Below are positions 1-8,300 of a stretch of DNA of 64,000 bases, in pieces (the first letter of the stretch is position 1; the number at the start of each line of letters is the position of its first letter). The notes under the pieces are model-generated. The model was not told where the DNA came from, did no database searches, and worked only from the letters and a program-made list of their open reading frames with translations. Made by a program: the position numbers and the translations under genes. The DNA is from Flavobacteriales bacterium (GTDB lineage: Bacteria; Bacteroidota; Bacteroidia; Flavobacteriales_D; Crocinitomicaceae): positions 1-64,000 of the forward strand of contig CANFRV010000008.1 in the NCBI GenBank assembly GCA_947449575.1. The letters are read 5' to 3'.

Positions 1-1110
1 AATTTGTCGACGTACTTGGTAAAACAGGTGCGGTTGCATTTTGGCACACATTCGCAACAGGTGAAAATGTCGGAGTAACTGGTGTATCAATTGTGATAGT
101 TAGAGTAGTATTTGTAGCACACATTCCTGCTGATGGAGTAAATGTATACATTGTTGGACCAGTCGTTGCAGTACTAACCGCTGGTGACCATGTTCCAGTG
201 AATGCATTCGTTGAAGTTGTAGGTAAAACCGGAGCTGTAGCATTTTGACAAACGTTAGCAATTGGTGCAAATGTTGGAAGTACGGGGGTACTAACAGTAA
301 TATCTAAAGTCGTATTAATTGCACATTGACCAGCAGCAGGTGTGAATGTATATGTTCCAACGCCTAAAACAGCCGTAGTCACAGTTGGTGACCAAGTACC
401 GTTAATAGCAGGTACATTCGAAGAACTTAAAGGTAAAACGGGGGCGGTAGCTCCTTGACAAACATTAGGAATCGCAGCGAATGTTGGTAAAATAGTTGTT
501 GTTGTAAGAATGCTTAAATTAGCTGTGGTTGCACATTGCCCTGAAGCAGGTGTAAACGTATAAACCGCACTACCAGCAACCGCAGTGCTAACGGTAGGCG
601 ACCATGTTCCTGGAATTGGAGTAGTATTCGTTGAATTCGTTGGCAATACAGGGGCAGATGAGTTTAAACAAACATCTGACACAGCATTAAAAGTTGGAAC
701 TGTAGGAGCAATTGTTGTAACTGTTAAAGTTGCTGATGTTGCACATTGCCCAGCGTTTGGCGTAAAAGTATATGTCGCTGTACCAATGGCAGCAGTGCTA
801 ACAGCTGGAGCCCATGTTCCTGTAAACGAATTCGTTGAAGTTGTAGGTAAAACCGGAGGTGTAGAATTTTGACAAACATTCGCTACTGGCGCAAATGTTG
901 CCGGCGGACCTGCTACTGTAGTGATATTTATCGTGGTAGTAGTAGCACATTGCCCTGCCGTTGGCGTAAATGTATACGTTGCAGTTCCAATGGTTGCCGT
1001 GCTTATCGCTGGTGACCATGTACCCGTAAATGAATTCAATGAAGTAGTTGGTAAAACTGGAGGTGTAGAATTTTGACAAACATTCGCTACTGGCGCAAAA
1101 GTAGGAGTTG
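1..1110 (-). repeat. Tandem ~207-213 bp coding repeats (Ig-like modules)
   Basis: Module starts recur at roughly 1110, 905, 700, 490, 275 and 60. They are recognisable by the complement of NVCQN (acaaacattngc-type strings) and of TGTWSP. The units vary slightly in length and sequence, so they are diverged tandem repeats inside the coding frame. A single copy of the same module sits near residue 370 of the neighbouring giant protein, and another lies near its C-terminus. Confidence 0.85.
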
Positions 1111-2083
1111 CACCAACGGAAACATTCACTACGACATCATCTGTTATTACCAAGGTTCCAGGTGCGGCACATGTTGGCACTGTTAATTGAGCAGTATAAG
1201 TGGTTGTTGCAGTAGGACTAACACTTGTTGTGGTTGTTGTGCTTAATTGCGTAGCGCCTTGCAACCATTTAACTGTAGATATTTCTGCACCAGCAGGAGA
1301 AAAACGGTACGCCTCGTTAGTAGCAGTCCAAACTGTGGAATTTTTCCCTGGTGCAGCAGTAAAAAGCGTTGCCGTTGCATTTTGAATACCTAAAATTGCT
1401 AGACCGCCATTCCAGCTTGAACACGTTGGTTTACTTTTCACCATTACATCAATATAGTTCGTTGTTTCATAAAGAATAAGTTGTTGATTAGCAATCAATG
1501 AATTACAACTACCACTAAACATAGGCGTATTAGACCAGGATACAATAAAAGTTCTGCAAGGCGCCGTTCCAAGTGTTTTATATTTAATATCACTGGTTCC
1601 AGAAGCCGGATTTATAGATGGGTCAATATCGTGAAATGGGGCCATAATCGAATTCTTTGGAAGAGAGGTCGATGGCAATGCTACTGAGAAAGACCAAGGA
1701 CAATAAGCACTTGCGTCTGCAGCAGTAAAAGTGATTAACCCATTTGAACCTATAACACATTGTGTGTAGGTAACCCCGTAAAACTGAAAGCAAAAACCAA
1801 TTGGTATTAATGGGCTATAAACATCATCTGTACTAGTTGGAATTCCAGTGGTTCCGGTTGTTTGAATAGTTGCATCCCAAGCATATGTGGTAGCAGCCAC
1901 TGTATAACTCGTAGTTGCTTTTACAGGAGTATACGTCATCGTTAAATTCGCAGAACCAGTACAAATTGTTTGATCTGCTCCGGCATTAACGGTTACGCAC
2001 TGAGAAAAAGAAAAATGAACGAAAGTTTGCACAAAAAATAGTGCGAGAACGATTGTGGACTTCTTTTTTAAAATAGTAATCAT
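1..2083 (-). CDS. Giant secreted Ig-like repeat protein, N-terminal part (cut by window edge)
   Basis: This is the first ~694 codons of a large exported protein; the rest lies beyond position 1. The ATG at 2083-2081 is followed by a signal peptide (lysines, a hydrophobic stretch, then FSFS before Gln-Cys), so I chose this start. Residues ~28-320 closely match the N-terminal domain of the neighbouring giant protein, with a Gly-Phe-Cys-Phe-Gln-Phe-Tyr segment and a later aPY/FHDIDP segment resembling a nidogen-like fold. From about position 1110 downwards there are five full and one partial ~69-70-residue Ig-like modules. Each contains NVCQN, PVLPTTS, TGTWSPA and TYTFTP(x)AGQC. By analogy with its neighbour it is probably a T9SS cargo adhesin, but its sorting domain is outside the window. 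The reading frame is open throughout. Confidence 0.88.
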   Translation of the reverse strand, partial: MITILKKKSTIVLALFFVQTFVHFSFSQCVTVNAGADQTICTGSANLTMTYTPVKATTSYTVAATTYAWDATIQTTGTTGIPTSTDDVYSPLIPIGFCFQFYGVTYTQCVIGSNGLITFTAADASAYCPWSFSVALPSTSLPKNSIMAPFHDIDPSINPASGTSDIKYKTLGTAPCRTFIVSWSNTPMFSGSCNSLIANQQLILYETTNYIDVMVKSKPTCSSWNGGLAILGIQNATATLFTAAPGKNSTVWTATNEAYRFSPAGAEISTVKWLQGATQLSTTTTTSVSPTATTTYTAQLTVPTCAAPGTLVITDDVVVNVSVGATPTFAPVANVCQNSTPPVLPTTSLNSFTGTWSPAISTATIGTATYTFTPTAGQCATTTTINITTVAGPPATFAPVANVCQNSTPPVLPTTSTNSFTGTWAPAVSTAAIGTATYTFTPNAGQCATSATLTVTTIAPTVPTFNAVSDVCLNSSAPVLPTNSTNTTPIPGTWSPTVSTAVAGSAVYTFTPASGQCATTANLSILTTTTILPTFAAIPNVCQGATAPVLPLSSSNVPAINGTWSPTVTTAVLGVGTYTFTPAAGQCAINTTLDITVSTPVLPTFAPIANVCQNATAPVLPTTSTNAFTGTWSPAVSTATTGPTMYTFTPSAGMCATNTTLTITIDTPVTPTFSPVANVCQNATAPVLPSTSTN

Positions 2084-2213
2084 TTTGAAATATGTTTTTA
2101 AAAGTATTATAAAAGTAGACGAAAATTATCATATCTAGTTGCCTCACCGAAAATACAGAAAATCAGCATCAGAAGTGAATAATTGGTAAATAAGTTTTTA
2201 TAAATATGATTAT

Positions 2214-2221
2214 CAAATATA
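2214..2221 (-). promoter_or_regulatory. Candidate -7 promoter box for the truncated giant gene
   Basis: The minus strand reads TATATTTG, an exact match to the Bacteroidota -7 consensus TAnnTTTG, inside the 274-bp gap between the two giant genes. It would give a leader of about 120 nt before the ATG at 2083. The same octamer precedes the other giant gene. No clear -33 TTG is present, so this rests on one box. Confidence 0.45.
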
Positions 2222-2357
2222 TAAGTGGTATTTCTTGAGTGATTTTGAACTAATTATAAATGCTAAAAGGGATTGTTAGATTATCAAACTCCACTTTTCA
2301 ATGAACATTTGACAATATAGATAACTTCAAAATAAATTCAATGAAATGCCATTTCTA

Positions 2358-5300
2358 CTACCTCAAAACATTCACATGACCTGTAATTATTTTCCTTTGC
2401 GGACTAATTTTTGCTTTAAATTCAATTTTCCATGTATAGGTGCCATCTTCAACTGCTTGTCCTGAAAGATTATTACCATCCCAAGAAGCATTTGAATCAT
2501 GAGATTCAAAAACAATTTGGCCCCATCGATTAAAAATTAATAGTGAATAATGATTTGGATCAAAACCGGATGTAAAAACAGGTAAAAACACATCGTTAAA
2601 CCCATCATTATCTGGCGTAAAACTATTAGGAATGTAATACGCCAATTCTTCTTTCACTTTAACGAATTGATAGGTAGTATCAACACATCCGAATTCAGAA
2701 ATAGCTATTAATTGTACGTTGTAATTTCCATACATATCATATGGAAATGTATGCATCGGCGAAGTTTCCGTTGAAGTTTCTGTTGAATCTCCAAAATCCC
2801 ATACATAACTTACCGCATTTTCTGATGAATTAATCATTTCGCATTCCGTATAGAAACTTGATAATAGCGCAGAAGATGGCACAAATGATGCAATAGGTAA
2901 TGAATTAATTACCACATAAACCGGCTCAATAGCACTTAAACATCCAAAACCTGATATTGCCTGAATGTAAAAAGTACCACTTCCTGAAACTACCGTTGGT
3001 GTTGTCATCGCTGTCATTGGACTTAAACTTGTCCAATAGGTTAATAATCCTACATTCGAACTACCTAGTGTTACATTTTGTGATGTCAAATTTATATTTT
3101 CCGGAAAACAAACCGCATCTGGATTTGTTATAATTAAGTTCGGAGAAGGATTTACAGTAACCACTAATGTTTGATTCGAAGCACATTGATTCGCGTCTGG
3201 AACAAACGTATAAGTTATAGTTCCGGCTATAGCTGTATTAATGAAAGAAGGAGTCCAAGACCCTGTGAACGGTGTAGTGTTTTCTGAAACGATTGGTAAA
3301 GCAGGCGCAAGAGTCCCTTCACACATAGAAGCAATAGGATTGAATATCGTTGGGGTTAATGCATTGATTTGTACCGAAATTGTGGATGGAGATCCTTCAC
3401 AACCAGTTAAAACATTTGTCTGTGAAACATAATAAATATATGTTCCAGGACTTGTAGTATTTGGAATTGTTGCAACGGACGTCGATGAGCCGCTCGCCGT
3501 TGTTCCGTACCAATTTAATGAGAATGTTTCCGATCCTACTCCTGCTGCTGGTATTGCGTTTAATGGATTTGCAAGATCATTCACACAATAAGACACAGGT
3601 GTCCCGACAGGTGTGCCTGGGATTGAATTAATTACCACAATTACTTGATCTGTAGCACTGCATCCATTCGCATCAACTCCTGTAACTGTATACGTTACTG
3701 TGCCAACATTTTGAATAAAAGGAGAACCATCTGTCACTGAATTATTCCAAGAATAAGTGGTCGCTCCGGAGCCAGAAAGTGTAACTAAGGTCCCATCACA
3801 GACAGATTGATCTGCTCCAGCATCAACATTCGGAGGAGTAGGGTCAACCAAAGTAATTATGGTGTTGTCTGACGCAAAGCAGGTCACACAATTTGCATCT
3901 TGAACTATGAAATTTGTATAAGCTCCTTGACCTAACCCAGTAATAATGATATCACCTGCAGCATTGAAAGGAATACTTGAAATATCAATACCTCCGTAGG
4001 TAATAACATACGTCTCCAAAGGATTCAAACCACTTAATACAATTGTTCCATCAGTTCCACCGCACGTTGTAGGGTCTGTAGAGGACAAAGTAAATATTGG
4101 GGTGATCGCATTAATGATAATGGATTGCGTTACATTGATTGTATTTCCACAAGCATCTGTAATTGAATACGTTCTTGTTATTATTTCTCCATTGCATGTA
4201 TTTCCGTCTGACACATCACTCACAAAAGAAACCACTGGAATTGAACAATTATCCGCCTCATCTGTAATCAAATTAACATCCGGTGCAGGAACATCTCCAA
4301 TACATTCCACATTAATAGAAGAAGGAGCTGTTGCTGTAGGTGCCGTAATATCAAGAACCGTAATTTTTTGTGTCACTAAAGTCTGACCTAAACAAATATC
4401 TGTAACAGAATACGTACGAGTGATTATTTCAGGACAAGTTCCGCCATCCGAAACATCAGACACAAAGGCAACTGTTGGTGTTCCTTGATTATCGGCTTCA
4501 TCATTTACCACTAATGGATCTGGTGCTGGCACATCTCCAATACATTCAACATTGATCGGTGTTGGGTTTGATGCTGTTGGTAAGAATGGGTCTGTAATTA
4601 ATATCAAATGAGTTACGTTGATCGTGTTTCCGCAAGCATCAGTCACGCTGTAGATTCTGCTAATCGTTAAAGGACAAGCAGCCCCATCGTTTGTTTCACT
4701 AACAAAAGCAACAACGGGTACTGAACAATTATCGGCTTCATCAATTACAACTGTTGGGTCCGTTGCCGGTGCAGGACCTCCTGGTACTGTTGTTGTAGCT
4801 GGATTGGAAGCTGTTGGAGGTGTTATGTCATTAACAATAATGGATTGTGCTACTGTGGTTGCATTTCCACATGCATCTGTAATTGAATACGTTCTTGTAA
4901 TTGTTTCTGGACACGTATTTCCATCTGACACATCACTTACAAATGCTACAACAGGAGAAACAGAACAATTATCAGAAACACCCGTTACTACTGATATATT
5001 TGCCGCTGGTAAATCACCAACACATTCAATAGTAATAGCTGCAGGTACAGAAGCTACAGGCGATGTGATATCAAGAACAATAATAGATTGAGCTACATTC
5101 ACACTATTTCCGCACGCATCTGTAATTGAATAGGTTCTTGTAATTGTTTCTGGACATGAATTTCCGTCTGAAACATCGCTCACAAAAGCAACGTCTGGAA
5201 TTGAACAATTATCCGCCTCATCTGTAATCAAATTAACGTCAGGAAGAGGAACATCTCCAATACATTCCACATTAATAGAAGAAGGAGCTGTTGCTGTAGG

Positions 5301-8300
5301 TGCCGTAATATCAAGAACCGTAATTGTTTGTGTCACTAAAGTCTGACCTAAGCAAATATCTGTAACAGAATAGGTGCGAGTGATTATTTCAGGACAAGTT
5401 CCGCCATCCGAAACATCCGATACAAAAGCGACCGTTGGAGTACCTTGATTATCGGCTTCATCCGTTACCACTAATGGATCTGGCAAAGGCACATCACCAA
5501 TACATTCAACATTTATGCCAACTGGATTGGAAGCTGTTGGTGAAAATGGGTCTGTAATTAATATCAAATGAGTTACATTTATAGTATTTCCGCAAGCATC
5601 AGTCACGCTGTAGATTCTGCTAATCGTTAAGGGACAAATTGCACCGTCATTAGACTCACTTACAAAAGCAACAACAGGTACTGAACAATTATCCGCCTCA
5701 TCAATTACAACGAATGGATCAACCGCTGGCGCTGGACCACCAGGAACAGTGATTGTAGCTGGATTGGAAGCTGTTGGAAGTGTTGTGTCATCAATTGTAA
5801 AAACCTGGGTAGCCGTCGTACCATTACCACATGCGTCCGTAACGGACCACGTTCTTGTTATTGTTCCTCCACAAGTCCCTCCTATCAATGATCCATCCGT
5901 TCCTACTACTACTCCTGCTGCATCGCAATTATCAGTATATCCCAAATTACTCATTAGGGGTAAATTTGCTAAACAATCAATTATCATGGATACCGGAGGA
6001 GTTGTAAATACGGGAGCAATTAAGTCATGAATTGTAATCGTTTGTGTTTGTGTTGCTGAATTACCACATGCATCGGTAAAAGTCCAAGTTCTTGTTATTA
6101 TTTCCGGACAACTTCCGCCATTTGAAACATATGTACCCGCTACAGAACCAGCAGCAGAGCAGTTATCCGTATAACCTAGATTTGTCATTGCAGGAATATC
6201 TGCTGCGCATGAAACAGTTAATGAAGCTGGAGGAATTGCAAAGACAGGAGCAATTATATCATGAACTGTAATGGTTTGTGATTGTGTTGCTGAATTACCA
6301 CATGCATCGGTAAAAGTCCAAGTTCTTGTTATTATTTCTGGACAACTTCCACCATTTGAAACATCTGTACCAGCTACCGAGCCAGCAGCAGCGCAGTTAT
6401 CCGTATACCCTAGATTTGTCATTGCAGGAATATCTGCTGCGCATGAAACAGTTACTGAAGCTGGAGGAGTTGCAAAGACAGGAGCAATTATATCATGAAC
6501 CGTGATGGTTTGTGTTTGTGTTGCTGAATTACCACACGCATCGGTAAAAGTCCAGGTTCTTGTTATTATTTCTGGACAACTTCCGCCATTTGAAACATCT
6601 GTACCAGCTACCGAACCAGCAGCAGCGCAGTTATCCGTATACCCTAGATTTGTCATTGCAGGAATATCTGCTGTACATGAAACAGTTACTGAACTAGGAG
6701 CAGATGCAAAAACAGGGGCGATAATATCATGAACCGTAATGGTTTGAGTTTTTGTTGCTGAATTACCACAAGCATCGGTATAAGTCCAGGTTCTTGTTAT
6801 TATTTCAGGACAACTTCCGCCATTTGAAACATCTGTACCAGCTACAGAACCAGCAGCAGAGCAGTTATCCGTATATCCTAGATTTGTCATTGCGGGAATA
6901 TCTGCTGCGCATGAAACAGTTACTGAAGCTGGAGCAGTCGCAAAAACAGGGGCAATAATATCATGAACCGTAATGGTTTGAGTTTTTGTTGCAGAATTAC
7001 CACACGCATCGGTAAAAGTCCAAGTTCTTGTTATTATTTCAGGACAACTTCCGCCATTTGAAACATCTGTACCAGCTACAGAACCAGCAGCAGAGCAGTT
7101 ATCGGTATATCCTAGATTTGTCATTGCAGGAATATCTGCTGCGCATGAAACCGTTACAGAACCAGGAGCTGTTGCTAAAATTGGAGCGGTAACATCTTGC
7201 ACTGTAATGGTTTGCGTAACAAATATGAAATTACCACAATCATCCGTAACTCTATATCTTCGAGCAATAAAAATAGGACAAGTTCCACTTAAAACATCAT
7301 CTTCCCATGTAACGATAGGTGCAGCACCATTATCTGTTTCATCCGTCACAACTAATGGATTTGGAGCAGAAACATTTGCAATACAATCTGAAGAAAATGG
7401 AGATGGATTAGACGCAGTTGGAGTAACTGCATCTCCAACTATTATTAATTGAGTAACAAAAATTTGATTCAGACAAAAATCAGTGACACTGTATGTCCTT
7501 GTAATTTTAGTAGGACAAAGTAAACCATCAGAAACATCACTCACAAAAGCGACTGTTGGCACAGAACAATTATCAGATTCACCAATAACAACTAACGGAT
7601 TGGATGCAGGTATAGCAGATGCTCCAGACACTGAAATCGATGCTGGATTAGATGCTGTAGGTAAAACATTATCATTAATTGTATAGGTATACACCCAAGG
7701 ATAGGTGGTTCCTGAACAATTGGTATAGGTATATGTGTATGTTTGAGTTCCTGAGCAAGTTGGGGCAGTTGAAATAACAGGTGCAGAAACTGTTAATGTT
7801 CTTCCGCAATTATCTAAAACTGTTGGAACCGTTGGGGCAACTGCTAATGCTGGACAAGATACTGTTGAGGATCCTGCTGCTGGCATTGTCACTGTTGGCG
7901 CACTGATTGTATAGGTATACACCCAAGTATAGGTGGTTCCTGAACAATTGGTAAAGGTATAAGTATATGTTTGAGTTCCTGAACATGTTGGTGCAGTTGA
8001 AATAACGGGAGCTGAAACGGTCAATGTTCTTCCGCAGTTATCTAAAACTGTTGGAACTGTTGGTGCAACTGCTAATGCTGGACAAGATACCGTTGAAGAA
8101 CCTGCCGCGGGCATTGTTACAGTTGGCGCACTGATTGTATACGTATACACCCAAGGATAAGTGGTTCCCGAACAACTTGTATAGGTAAATGTGTATGTTT
8201 GAGTTCCTGAACATGCTGGTGCAGTTGAAATAACAGGAGCTGAAACGGTCAATGTTCTTCCGCAGTTATCTAGAACGGTTGGAACTGTTGGGGCAACTGC

